DNA of 64,000 nucleotides from Gaiellasilicea sp963794385 (GTDB lineage Bacteria > Actinomycetota > Thermoleophilia > Gaiellales > Gaiellaceae): positions 1 through 64,000 of the forward strand of contig CAWCDT010000010.1 of assembly GCA_963794385.1 (NCBI GenBank), given 5' to 3'. Position 1 is the stretch's first letter. Each line of letters starts with the position of its first letter. This document shows, one piece after another, positions 16,322 to 25,342 of the stretch. Under the pieces are notes generated by a model. It was not told the DNA's origin and made no database searches. It was given only the letters and a program-made list of their open reading frames with translations. The translations under genes were made by a program, and so were the position numbers.

Positions 16322-17521
16322 ATGCGCGCGATGGCACCCCTGCTCTCGATCGACGAGGCGCTCGCGCGCGTGCTGGCGCAGGCTCGCCCGCTCAGCCCGG
16401 AGCGCGTTCCGGTCGCCGAGGCCGCGGGCCGTGTCCTCGTCGAGGACGTCTTCGCCGGCGTCGACCTCCCCCCGTTCGCGAGCTCGGCGATGGACGGGTT
16501 CGCGATCAAGGCGGGGGACGTGCCGGGCCGCCTCCCGATCGTCCACCGGATCGCCGCAGGGCTCCCCGCCGAGCGAGCGCTCGGGTCCGGCGAAGCGATG
16601 GAGATCTCGACCGGCGGCGCTGTCCCCAAGGGGGCGGATTCGGTGGTGCCAATCGAGCTTGTTGTCGAAAAAGACAACGAAATCGAGGTCGCGGATCCGG
16701 TGTCCGTGGGAGCGAACGTGCGGCCGCCGGGTGGCGATGTCCGCTCGGGCGACGTGCTGCTCCGCGCCGGCACGCAGCTCGGTGCTGCTCAGATCGGCGC
16801 TCTCGCAGCTGCGGGTGCGACCGAGGTGTCTTGTGCGCGCCGTCCGGTCGTGGCCGTCCTCAGCACCGGGACCGAGCTGCGCCCGCCCGGCGTGCCGCTC
16901 GGGCCGGGACAGATCTACGAGTCGAACGGGCCCATGCTCGCGGCGGCGTTCGAAGCTGCGGGCGCGCGCGTCGAGGCGATGTCCTCGGTGCTGGACGACG
17001 AGGACGCGCACCGGCGCGCACTGGCACAGGGCCTCGAGGCTGACGTCCTGGTCACTTCCGGCGGCGTCTCGGTGGGACCACACGACCTCGTCCGCGGGAT
17101 CCTGGCGGACCTGGGCGTGGAGGAGGACTTCTGGGGCGTCGCAGTGCGACCGGGCAAGCCGCTCGCCTTCGGCACGCGCGACGGGACGCTCGTCTTCGGG
17201 TTGCCCGGAAACCCCGTCTCGGCTCTCGTCGGCGTTGAGCTCTTCGTGCGGCCGGCGCTGCTTGCGCTCCAGGGTCTGAAGCATCCGGGCCCGCACTACG
17301 AGCGCGGGCGCCTCGCCTCCCCGCTCCGGCAGAACCGCCGGCGCGACGAGCTCGCCCGTGCGCGTCGCTCTCGTGAGGACGACGAGACCGTGCTCGAGCC
17401 GGTCTCCGGCCAGGAGTCCCACATGATCGCGCGCGCCGCCGGCGCCGATGCCCTCGTCTTCGTCCCACGCGGCGAGGGCGAGCTCGCCGCGGGCACCGCC
17501 GTGCGGTACCTGCCGCTCTAA
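16322..17521 (+). CDS. moeA: Molybdopterin molybdenumtransferase MoeA
   Basis: MoeA inserts molybdate into adenylylated molybdopterin. The 399-residue protein has the full four-domain order: N-terminal LSIDEALARVLAQARPLSPE, the SSAMDGFAIKAGD block, GGAVPKGADSVVP, the MPT-binding domain VAVLSTGTELRPPG with QIYESNGPML, then VTSGGVSVGPHDLVRGIL and VFGLPGNPVSALVGVELFVR. The C-terminal domain ends with AAGTAVRYLPL. Key residues of the D-x-GG and GNP loops are present. moaC and mog for the same cofactor lie 8 kb downstream. Confidence 0.95.
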   Translation: MRAMAPLLSIDEALARVLAQARPLSPERVPVAEAAGRVLVEDVFAGVDLPPFASSAMDGFAIKAGDVPGRLPIVHRIAAGLPAERALGSGEAMEISTGGAVPKGADSVVPIELVVEKDNEIEVADPVSVGANVRPPGGDVRSGDVLLRAGTQLGAAQIGALAAAGATEVSCARRPVVAVLSTGTELRPPGVPLGPGQIYESNGPMLAAAFEAAGARVEAMSSVLDDEDAHRRALAQGLEADVLVTSGGVSVGPHDLVRGILADLGVEEDFWGVAVRPGKPLAFGTRDGTLVFGLPGNPVSALVGVELFVRPALLALQGLKHPGPHYERGRLASPLRQNRRRDELARARRSREDDETVLEPVSGQESHMIARAAGADALVFVPRGEGELAAGTAVRYLPL

Positions 17522-17531
17522 GCCGCCTAAC

Positions 17532-19382
17532 CTAACCCTCGAGTGCGTCGACCTGTTCGAGCCGGACGCGGCGCCGGGAAAGGAGCGCCTGGAGAGGATT
17601 CCGGGGCCCCCGCCGCCTGGCGCTCGGATAGGGCGCATAGCGGCCTGCTGCGAGCGCCGTCAGCTGGGCCCCGACCGCGAGCCAGACGACGCCGACGAGC
17701 ACCGCTATCCACGGCACGTAGCCGACCGCGACGAGTGAGAGGAGGTACCACGGCGTGTCGAACCCGAGCTCGAATCGGGTCGCGAAGGAGAGCAGCAGGA
17801 GCAGGGGCCCGGCGAGCCCGAGCACGAGGAGAGCCGCCCGGGCAGGCGGCGGGGCGGCATGTACCTGCGGCAGCCAGAGCCACGCATAGAGGGACGGAAG
17901 CAAGTACACGAGCGAGAACGGATTCGTCGCGACGACGACCAGCGCGACCAGCCCGAGGGCGAGCAGCGCCACGGTGTGGCCGGCGAGCGCCTCCTCGAGT
18001 CGCAGCGGGCGGTGGGGGATCAGCGGCTGGCGTGCCACGAGCCAGCCGACCAAGAGCAGCGCGCCCAACACGCCCAGCACCACCGGCGAGGGCTGGTAGA
18101 CATCCGCCTCCGGCGGCAACGGCCGCGGCTCGCCTTCGGGGAACGCGCCCAGCTGCGCCGCGACGAACAGGAGCAGCGCGCCGTACCCCCAGAAGGCGAG
18201 CCGGTTGCGCAGGCTCCGTGCAGCCGGGGCAAGCTTGATCCGCCTCCGTCTACAGCGCGCGAAGAGGTCGACCGCGCCGATCGCGAACGGGAGCAGCGCC
18301 GTGAGCAGAACGAGCTGGATCGCCCAGCCCCGGATGATCCGTCCACCCAGGTAGATGTAGCTCGTTGTCCCCTGTGCGAGCTCGAGGCCGGCGTCGAGCG
18401 AGCCGATCGTCGACTGCGCGGCGCGGCCCAGCTCGCCGAGGCGACGACCGGAGAACGGGTCGTCGGCGAAGCCCTGCGGTGCGTCCGGCACCGTGGTCAC
18501 GCTGAGCGCCGGCACGCCCCGGGCGACGAAGGGGCCCTGCTCGCCGAGCGTAAAGGGAAAGCCGAGCTGGAGGAGCTGCTCGAACGCGGACGCGCGTCCC
18601 GGCTCGCTGCCGGTCTGCTCCCGGATACGCACTGCCGCGGTGCGGACGAGTGCGGCGGCCGGCGAGCGGGCGGTGTCGCCTGCGATCACGAGCCGGGGCT
18701 CTCGGAGCCCAGCGACCGCGTCGAGGCTCATCACGGCGAGCGCATCGTCCCGGTACGGAGAGCTCTCGGCGAACCGCGCCGCGCCGAGCGCTCCGAACGC
18801 GCCGCCGTCGGTCGACACGAAGACGAGGGTGTGCGACGGCTGCGTCTGCAGCGTCGCGGTCCCGGCGGCGGGAGCGTAGGCCCGCGCGAGCTCGATCAGC
18901 GCTGCTGTTCCAGACGCGTTGTCGTTTGCACCGCGACCCTGACCGCTGTTGTCGCGGTGCGCCGTGACCACGATCGTGCGCTGCGAGGCGCCTGGGACGA
19001 CCGCGACGAGGTTTTGGAGCTCGACCCGGCCCAGGCCGGGGATGCTCGCCTCGAACCGGTCCACGCGCGGCTCGAAGCCGTACAGGGCGAGCTGCTCGGC
19101 TACCCAGGTCGCCGCTCCGAGCGCACCGGCCGAGCCGGGAGACCGGTCGGGGTAGTCCCGGGCGAGCTCCCGCGCGAGCTGCTCCGCCGCGGAGCGGTCG
19201 AAGCCGGGCGGTAGCGTCGGCGGCGGGAGCGGCTGTGGCCGGCCGACTGTGAACGCGGCCAGGAGCAACGGCAGTGCGACGAGCAGCCACGTCCCGCGCA
19301 CAAGGCGCGCGTTGATCGGCCGCTCCACCGACCCGCGGCGTGGCCGCGCGCGGGGCGCGGGCACTCGTCTACGCGGCGCCAT
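17532..19382 (-). CDS. M28-family zinc aminopeptidase fused to a membrane domain
   Basis: A signal anchor (VRGTWLLVALPLLLAAFTVG) precedes the M28 domain. Zinc ligands are visible in VVTAHRDNSGQGRGANDNAS (His and first Asp), in FVSTDGGAFGALGA and in VMSLDAVAG. The usual catalytic Glu-Glu pair after FVSTD is replaced by Gly-Gly in this copy (DGGAFGALGA), which is unusual and may mean altered or lost peptidase activity. From about residue 350 onward there are roughly seven membrane helices to the C-terminus. Length is 616 residues. It converges with moeA. Confidence 0.75.
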   Translation of the reverse strand: MAPRRRVPAPRARPRRGSVERPINARLVRGTWLLVALPLLLAAFTVGRPQPLPPPTLPPGFDRSAAEQLARELARDYPDRSPGSAGALGAATWVAEQLALYGFEPRVDRFEASIPGLGRVELQNLVAVVPGASQRTIVVTAHRDNSGQGRGANDNASGTAALIELARAYAPAAGTATLQTQPSHTLVFVSTDGGAFGALGAARFAESSPYRDDALAVMSLDAVAGLREPRLVIAGDTARSPAAALVRTAAVRIREQTGSEPGRASAFEQLLQLGFPFTLGEQGPFVARGVPALSVTTVPDAPQGFADDPFSGRRLGELGRAAQSTIGSLDAGLELAQGTTSYIYLGGRIIRGWAIQLVLLTALLPFAIGAVDLFARCRRRRIKLAPAARSLRNRLAFWGYGALLLFVAAQLGAFPEGEPRPLPPEADVYQPSPVVLGVLGALLLVGWLVARQPLIPHRPLRLEEALAGHTVALLALGLVALVVVATNPFSLVYLLPSLYAWLWLPQVHAAPPPARAALLVLGLAGPLLLLLSFATRFELGFDTPWYLLSLVAVGYVPWIAVLVGVVWLAVGAQLTALAAGRYAPYPSARRRGPRNPLQALLSRRRVRLEQVDALEG

Positions 19383-19428
19383 GGCCGGATCAGTGTAGGG
19401 AACAGCCGGTCACCTCTAGCATTCGCCC

Positions 19429-20130
19429 ATGGCGGATGCCTCGACCATCCTGCTCGTCGACGACGAGGAGTCGGTGCAGAAGCTGCTCACGTACCCGCTC
19501 GAGCGGGATGGCTTCCGGGTCGTCCACGCGTGGGACGGTGAGGAGGCACTGGCCGCGTTCGCGGCCGAGAACGTCGATCTCGTCGTGCTCGACCTGATGT
19601 TGCCGCGACTGGACGGGCTCGAGGTCTGCAAGCGCCTGCGGGCGCAGAGCACCGTGCCGATCATCATGCTCACCGCCCGCGACGACGAGCTCGACAAGGT
19701 GCTTGGCCTCGAGCTCGGTGCCGACGACTACATCACGAAGCCGTTCTCGATCCGCGAGTTCCGCAGTCGCGTGCGGGCGCTGCTGCGACGGGCGTCCGCC
19801 CCGCGTGCGGGCGAGCGCGATGACAACGAGGTGATCGAGGTCGCGGATGTACGGATCGACGTCCCGCGCCGGACAGTGGAGGTGCGTGGCGCGGAGGTGC
19901 AGCTCACGTTTGTCGAGTTCGAGCTCCTGCGTGTGCTCGCAGCGGCGCCGGGGCGGGTCTTCTCCCGACGGCAGCTGCTCGAGCGCCTACGCGGCGGCGC
20001 GGACTACCGCGAGCCCCGCACGATTGACGTTCACGTTCGCCACCTGCGCGAGAAGATCGAGCGCGATCCGCACGAGCCGGAGCTGATTCTGACCGTGCGC
20101 GGCGTGGGCTACCGTTTCCGCGAGCGGTGA
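19429..20130 (+). CDS. OmpR/PhoB-family response regulator
   Basis: The receiver domain (1-120) has the acidic pair D11-D12, phospho-acceptor D55 in VVLDLMLPRLDG and K104 in DYITKPFSIRE. The C-terminal winged helix contains TFVEFELLRVLAAAPGRVFS, RQLLERLRGG and RTIDVHVRHLREKIE, ending GVGYRFRER. It is complete at 233 residues. The stop overlaps the start of the histidine kinase by 4 bases (ATGA), so the two form a two-component system. The htrA gene following the kinase suggests an envelope stress role. Confidence 0.95.
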   Translation: MADASTILLVDDEESVQKLLTYPLERDGFRVVHAWDGEEALAAFAAENVDLVVLDLMLPRLDGLEVCKRLRAQSTVPIIMLTARDDELDKVLGLELGADDYITKPFSIREFRSRVRALLRRASAPRAGERDDNEVIEVADVRIDVPRRTVEVRGAEVQLTFVEFELLRVLAAAPGRVFSRRQLLERLRGGADYREPRTIDVHVRHLREKIERDPHEPELILTVRGVGYRFRER

Positions 20131-21557
20131 TGAGACGGCGCCTGCTCAGCGGCATCCGGTTGCGGCTGACGCTCGCTCTGCTCCTCGTCGTCGCCGGGAC
20201 GCTGGCGCTCGTGTACCTGATTGTCGTCCCGTCGCTCGAGTCACAGCTCGTGAACGAGCGGCTCGACCGGCTCGAGCGGGACGCAAACACGGCCATCAGG
20301 GGATTTTCGAGCCAAGCAGACCAGCCGCAGCAGTTCGCGGAGGTCGCGTCGGAGCTCTTCAACGCCCGAGTAGTGGTCTACAGCGCCGTCACGCCGGACC
20401 TCATCCTGATCACCGGCGACTCGCGTACGACGTCCTCGGTCGACGTCGAGCGCAACGCGCTCGTGCGCCGTGCCGCCGCCACCCGAAAGCCCCAGCGAGA
20501 CACGCTCGAGCGGGACGGCCGCCGGTTCGCAGAGGTCGCGTTGCCGGCCAGCGCCGGGGGGCTGGACGCCGTCATCCTGCTCAGCGACTCGCTCGCCGAC
20601 CCGCTCTCGACGCTCCAGTTCATCCAACGCCGGCTCTTGCTTGCAGGCGCGATCGGGCTCATGTTCGCCCTCGTGGTCGGGCAGGCGCTCGCGACGATCC
20701 ACGCTCGCCGGATCCGGCGTCTCGAGCGCGCCGCCGAGCGGATTGCCGGAGGCCGCTTCGACGAGCCGGTCATCGATCGCGGCCAGGACGAGCTGGGCGA
20801 GCTCGCCGACGCCTTCGAGCGGATGCGCGTCCGGCTCGAGAAGCTCGACCGCGCTCGGAGCGAGTTCATCGCCAACGCGTCGCACGAGCTGCGGACGCCG
20901 CTCTTCTCCCTCGGCGGCTTCCTCGAGCTGATGGCCGACGAGGACCTGGACGACGCGACACGCCGCGAGTTTCTCGAAACGATGCGGGAGCAGGTCGAGC
21001 GGCTGGCGAAGCTGGCGACGGACCTGCTCGACCTCTCGCGCCTGGACGCGGGCCGGATCCGGGTCGAGCACGAGCCGGTCGATCTCGGCGCTGTCGCGCG
21101 GCTGGTCGCGGAGGAGTTCGCCGCGCTCGCGGAGCGGAAGGGCCACGCCCTCGACGTCTCGGTCGACGGACACCCGGTCGCGCGCGCCGACGAGCTGCGT
21201 GTGCTCCAGGTCGCTCGCGCGCTCGTCGACAACGCGCTCGTGCACACTCTCCCGGGCACGAATGTGACCGTGCGCGCGTACGCCGACCGCGAGCACGCGT
21301 ACCTGGAGGTGGAGGACGACGGTCCGGGTGTCTCCGTAGAGCATGCCCCGCATGTCTTCGATCGCTTCTACCGGGCCGAGGGTGGGATTGCCTCGGGGAG
21401 CGGGCTCGGGCTTGCGATCGCGCGCGAGCTTGCGACGGTGATGGGCGGGAACGTCACGCTCGAGTCGGCCCCCGGCCGGACGGTCGTGCGGGTGGAGCTC
21501 GGCGCCGCTCCGACGTCTCTCCCGGCGCCGGACGCACCCGAGCGCGTTTTCACGTGA
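20127..21557 (+). CDS. Membrane sensor histidine kinase
   Basis: Order of domains: membrane helix 1 (about 10-32), an extracytoplasmic sensor of about 130 residues with no recognised motif, membrane helix 2 (about 170-190), HAMP (ARRIRRLERAAERIAGGRFD), HisKA with the phospho-acceptor His in FIANASHELRTPLFSLGGFL, and the ATPase domain with N box VARALVDNALVHTLPGTNV, G1 VEDDGPGVS and G2 GSGLGLAIARELA. All catalytic boxes are present in 476 residues. It is translationally coupled to the response regulator before it and overlaps the region just upstream of htrA by 4 bases. Confidence 0.93.
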   Translation: MMRRRLLSGIRLRLTLALLLVVAGTLALVYLIVVPSLESQLVNERLDRLERDANTAIRGFSSQADQPQQFAEVASELFNARVVVYSAVTPDLILITGDSRTTSSVDVERNALVRRAAATRKPQRDTLERDGRRFAEVALPASAGGLDAVILLSDSLADPLSTLQFIQRRLLLAGAIGLMFALVVGQALATIHARRIRRLERAAERIAGGRFDEPVIDRGQDELGELADAFERMRVRLEKLDRARSEFIANASHELRTPLFSLGGFLELMADEDLDDATRREFLETMREQVERLAKLATDLLDLSRLDAGRIRVEHEPVDLGAVARLVAEEFAALAERKGHALDVSVDGHPVARADELRVLQVARALVDNALVHTLPGTNVTVRAYADREHAYLEVEDDGPGVSVEHAPHVFDRFYRAEGGIASGSGLGLAIARELATVMGGNVTLESAPGRTVVRVELGAAPTSLPAPDAPERVFT

Positions 21558-21585
21558 AAACGGCGAGCGCCGCTACCCTGTGCGC

Positions 21586-22785
21586 ATGCGCCCCGGAGCC
21601 CTCGCCGTGGTTGCGCTCGTCGCAGCCGGGCTCGGCGCCGCCTCGGTCCTGCTCGTCGGCTCACTGGCGGGCTGGATCGGCGATTCGCGCGGAGTCGAGA
21701 CGGTCGTCATCCCGACGGTCGCGTCCGACACGAACGGCGGCGCGTCCACCGCCGCCGCCGTCCCGCTGCCTGGCAACGCCTTCGATCCGGCCAAGATCTA
21801 CGCCAGCCGCTCCGGCGGCGTCGTCACGATCTACTCCTTCTTCTCGGACGGTCAGCGCTCGCAGGGCTCCGGCTTCGTCGTTTCGGCTGCCGGGCACGTG
21901 CTCACGAACTCGCACGTGGTCACGAACGCGGGCAACGGCTCCAGGGTGCGGGGCGCGTCGCGCGTTTACGTCGTGTTCGCGGACGGCGACCGTATCCCCG
22001 GGTCGATCGTAGGCTGGGATCTTTTCAACGACACGGGGCTGGTGAAGGTCGATCCACGGGATCACGCGGTCGCGCCGGTGCCGCTCGGCGACTCGAGCCG
22101 CGTCGTCGTCGGCGAGCCGGTCGCTGCGATCGGTAGCCCGTTCGGGCAGGAGAGCTCGCTCGCGGTGGGAGTCGTCTCGGCCACGGAGCGCTCGATCGAG
22201 TCCCTGACGTCCGCCTACGACGTCTCCGGCGCGATCCAGATCGACGCGCCCATCAATCACGGCAACTCGGGCGGGCCGCTTCTCGATGCCCGCGGGCGCG
22301 TGATCGGGATCAACGCACAGATCCGCTCCGACTCGGGCACCGCGGAGGGCGTCGGCTTCGCGATCCCGATCAATTCCGCGCGCCGCTCGATGGAGCAGCT
22401 GCTTGCGACGGGCAAGGTCGCCTACGCGTACGTGGGCGTCACAACGCAGGATGTGACTCCGACGATCGCGAAGCGCTACGACCTCGGCGCCAGGCGAGGC
22501 GCGCTGATCCAGTCCGTTGTCGAGGGGGCTCCGGCTGAGCGGGCCGGCCTGCGCGGCGGCGGTGACCGCGAGGTCTTCAACGGGATCCCGATCAACCTCG
22601 GCGGTGACCTGATCGTCGCTTTCGCAGGGAAGCCGGTCGAGCGTGCCGCCGACATCTCGCGGATCGTGACGGAGCGGCTGCGGCCGGGCCAGACGGTGCC
22701 TGTGACGGTCATCCGGAGTGGCACGGGAAAGCGGGCGATCGTCCGAGTCCGCCTGGACGAGCGTCCGCTCGACCCCGCGGGGTAG
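21586..22785 (+). CDS. HtrA/DegP-like serine protease with PDZ domain
   Basis: A single N-terminal membrane helix (about 5-30) anchors the protein, leaving the protease outside. Counting from an alternative GTG at 21580, the catalytic triad is H112 (VLTNSHVV), D151 (LFNDTGLVKVD) and S230 (INHGNSGGPLLDARG). The C-terminal PDZ domain runs from about 290 to 395, with GALIQSVVEGAPAERAGLRG. The start could also be 21554, overlapping the kinase stop. HtrA proteases degrade or refold damaged envelope proteins and are often controlled by the adjacent two-component system. Confidence 0.93.
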   Translation: MRPGALAVVALVAAGLGAASVLLVGSLAGWIGDSRGVETVVIPTVASDTNGGASTAAAVPLPGNAFDPAKIYASRSGGVVTIYSFFSDGQRSQGSGFVVSAAGHVLTNSHVVTNAGNGSRVRGASRVYVVFADGDRIPGSIVGWDLFNDTGLVKVDPRDHAVAPVPLGDSSRVVVGEPVAAIGSPFGQESSLAVGVVSATERSIESLTSAYDVSGAIQIDAPINHGNSGGPLLDARGRVIGINAQIRSDSGTAEGVGFAIPINSARRSMEQLLATGKVAYAYVGVTTQDVTPTIAKRYDLGARRGALIQSVVEGAPAERAGLRGGGDREVFNGIPINLGGDLIVAFAGKPVERAADISRIVTERLRPGQTVPVTVIRSGTGKRAIVRVRLDERPLDPAG

Positions 22786-23036
22786 AGGTTTGATATGGAA
22801 CCTGAGCGGGCTGTGTGACCGCCTCAGACACGGCGCCAGACCGTCTCGGCGCCCTTACGCGGACACCCAGCCTGCGCCGCGGACGCCGAGCCGCCCTGAC
22901 TTGGTCTGAGGCGCCCCCACAGCGCGCCAACTCCACATCAAGCCTCTGCCGGTTTAGCCGCGCCCGAGGGCGGGAAAGAACGCGCGTAGAAGTCACAAGT
23001 CTTCAGTACTTTTCGCCAGAACAACCAGGTGGTGGA
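22786..23036 (+). promoter_or_regulatory. Untranslated leader with structured RNA candidate (arms 22820-22829 and 22904-22913)
   Basis: CGCCTCAGAC (22820-22829) is perfectly complementary to GTCTGAGGCG (22904-22913). Inside lies GGCGCC at 22832-22837 and again at 22848-22853, closing a second hairpin. The 3' arm can pair alternatively with CAGACC at 22837-22842, so two exclusive folds exist. It sits between htrA and the anti-sigma-type gene, 124 bases before that start. It matches no riboswitch class I know. A large terminator-like hairpin for htrA is the simpler alternative. The open frame through this stretch looks low in complexity and is probably not translated. Confidence 0.4.
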
Positions 23037-23481
23037 TTGAGCGAACCTCGCGCAGACGTTGCAGACGACGCGAGCAGGACCGTGCGTCTGACCATCCCGG
23101 CGAAGCCGGAGTACATCACGCTGTCGCGGCTCGCTCTCTCCGGCCTCTCACGCGTCCGGCCTCTTGCAGACGACACGCTGGCGGACCTCAAGCTTGCGCT
23201 GACTGAGGCGTGCTCCAATTCCGTACGCCACGCGTACGACGGTCGGGGTGGGCCACGTCGACATCCAGTTCGTGCTGCATGACGACCGGCTGATCATCGA
23301 GGTCGCCGACGACGGGGCCGGCTTCGGGCCTCACGCCGCAGATCCGGTGTCGGACGGGAGCGAGCTTTCCGAAGGCGGGCTGGGGATCGCGATCATCCGG
23401 TCGATCGCCGACCAGGTCGAGTTCGGGGACGGCCCCGGCGGGCGCGGCTCTCGCCTCCGCTTCGTGAAGCTCCTGGTCTAG
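23037..23481 (+). CDS. Anti-sigma factor-type serine kinase/ATPase (RsbW-like), one frameshift
   Basis: This HATPase_c protein contains TVRLTIPAKPEYITLSRLAL, then ADLKLALTEACSNSVRHAYD (N box) and, in the next frame, VGHVDIQFVLHDDRLIIEVA, DDGAGFG (G1) and GGLGIAIIRSIADQVEF (G2). This is the full RsbW/SpoIIAB layout. The frame changes near 23,243 and is restored by removing one G from the GGGG run, giving YDGRVGHVD. Restored length is 147 residues. The TTG start at 23037 has a GGTGG motif just before it. No sigma factor or anti-anti-sigma gene is adjacent, so its partner lies elsewhere. Confidence 0.85.
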
Positions 23482-23491
23482 TCTCCCGCGG

Positions 23492-24899
23492 GTGCCGTCG
23501 CGACGGAAGCTGATCGTCGTCTCGAATCGTGGTCCGATCGGCTACGCGCGCGACGGCGGCGAGCGTGTCGCCCGCCGCGGCGCCGGGCGGTCTCGTCACC
23601 GCCCTCGCGCCGCTCGTCTCCCACCACGAGGTCACCTGGATCGCGAGCGCGCTTTCCGACGAGGACCACGCGGTCGCCACTCAGGGCGCGGTTGAGGAGA
23701 CTGCGGCGGACGGATCGAGGTATCGCCTGCGGCTCGTTGCCCATCCACCCGAGGTGTACGAGCTCTACTACAACGTCGTCGCGAATCCGGCCCTGTGGTT
23801 CGTGCAGCACGGCCTCTGGGAACGCAAGCACGATCCCGAGCGCGACCTGCTTCCGGCGTGGGAGGAGGGCTACGTCGCCGTCAACCAGGCCTTCGCAGAC
23901 GCCGTCGTCGCAGAGCTCGAGCTGCAGCCGGACGCGGCCGTCTTCTTCCACGACTACCACCTCTACGTCGCGCCACGGCTCGTGCGGGAGCGGAACCCGG
24001 CCGTCGCGATCGCCCACTTCACGCACATTCCCTGGGTGGACGCGGACGGCTGGTCGGTGCTGCCCGACGAGATCGTGACGGCGATCCACAGTGGTCTGCT
24101 GTCTGCAGACGTGGTCGGCTTCCACACCCGTCGCTGGCAGTCGGCCTTCCTGGCGAGCTGTGCTGCGCTTGGGCTTGACCCGGGCGCGACGCTCGTTACC
24201 GCGCACCCGATCTCGATCGACCCGGCCGAGTTCCGCGCGCTGGCCAACAGCGATCGCGTGCTCGCGCGCGAGCGCGACCTCCTCTCGTCGCGGCCAGAGA
24301 CGTTGATCCTCCGGGTCGACCGGACCGACCCCTCGAAAAACGTCCCGCGGGGCCTCGAGGCGTTCGGCCTTCTGCTCGAGCGGCGCCCTGACCTCCACGG
24401 CCGGGTCGGCATGCTCGCGCTGCTCGATCCGTCGCGGCAGGAGATCCCGGAATACGCCGAGGAACGGCTGCGGATCGAGGCCGCCGCCGCTGCAGTCGAA
24501 GCGCGCTTTCCCGGGGCGCTCAGCGTCCGACTCGAGGACGACTTTCCCCAGTCGATTGCGGCGTACAAACAGTTCGACGTCCTGCTCGTGAATGCCGTCA
24601 TGGACGGGCTCAACCTCGTCGCCAAGGAGGCGCCGCTCGTCAATACACGCGCCGGCGTAGTTGTCCTATCTGTCAACGCAGGCGTGCACGAGGAGATCGG
24701 CGAGTGGGTCGTCTCGGTCGATCCGTTCGACGTCGAGGCCCAGTCGGCCGCGCTCGAGGAGGCGCTCGGGCTCGTTGAGGACGAGCGCAAGCTACGCCTC
24801 GACGCGATCCGCCTCTACGTGAAGCGGCACGATCTCACGGCGTGGATCGGCGAGCAGCTGGCCGACCTCGACCGCGCGAGTACGATCTCTCGTCGATGA
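23492..24899 (+). CDS. otsA: Trehalose-6-phosphate synthase (GT20), one frameshift
   Basis: OtsA makes trehalose-6-phosphate from a nucleotide-glucose donor and glucose-6-phosphate. The start RRKLIVVSNRGPIGYARDGG is the family N-terminus; after a shift near 23,583 the protein continues GGLVTALAPLVSHHEVTWIA. Removing one G from GGG joins both parts. Conserved blocks follow: FHDYHLYVAPRLVRERNPAV, FTHIPWVDADGW, LRVDRTDPSKNVPRGLEAFG (donor binding) and MDGLNLVAKEAPLVN. Restored length is about 468 residues. No otsB phosphatase is adjacent. It ends in an ATGA overlap with moaC. Confidence 0.9.
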
Positions 24900-25342
24900 A
24901 GGACCTCTCGCACGTCGACGAGTCGGGCTCCGTGCGCATGGTCGACGTCGGCGCGAAGCCGGTGTCGAAGCGGCGCGCCGTCGCTCGCGCTGCCGTCCGG
25001 ATGGCGCCCGAGACGGCGCGACGGCTCGGCGAGCTGCCGAAGGGCGACGCCCTCGCGGCCGCCCAGCTCGCCGGGATCATGGCAGCGAAGCGGACGAGCG
25101 ACCTGATCCCGCTCTGCCATCCGCTGCCGCTGTCGCTGGTCGAGGTGTCGCTCGACGTCGTCGCTGACGGGGTCGAGATCACCGCCGCGGCGGAGACGAC
25201 GGCCCAGACCGGTGTCGAGATGGAGGCGCTCGTGGCGGCGTCTATCGCAGCCCTCACCGTCTACGACATGGCGAAGGCCGTGGACAAGGGGATGATTGTC
25301 GCCGACGTGGCGCTGGTCGAGAAGACGAAGGAGCCGGTGTGA
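24896..25342 (+). CDS. moaC: Cyclic pyranopterin monophosphate synthase MoaC
   Basis: MoaC forms the cyclic pyranopterin intermediate of molybdenum cofactor synthesis. The 148-residue protein starts MKDLSHVDESGSVRMVDVG and shows KPVSKRRAVARAAVRM, AGIMAAKRTSDLIPLCHPLP and the active-site block LTVYDMAKAVDKGM with the catalytic Asp and Lys. It overlaps otsA and mog by 4 bases each, so all three are probably co-transcribed although only moaC and mog share a pathway. Confidence 0.95.
   Translation: MKDLSHVDESGSVRMVDVGAKPVSKRRAVARAAVRMAPETARRLGELPKGDALAAAQLAGIMAAKRTSDLIPLCHPLPLSLVEVSLDVVADGVEITAAAETTAQTGVEMEALVAASIAALTVYDMAKAVDKGMIVADVALVEKTKEPV

Noticed and set aside
22795..22815. TPP riboswitch suggested by a GAACCTGA-like string
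   Set aside because: The other conserved TPP elements (CTGAGA, the GTAATACC-type block) are absent in the correct spacing.
22815..23036. A 74-residue N-terminal extension of the RsbW-like protein
   Set aside because: The extension is Arg/Ser/Pro-rich, not found in this family, and overlaps a strong RNA stem; the TTG at 23037 with a nearby GGTGG is a better start.
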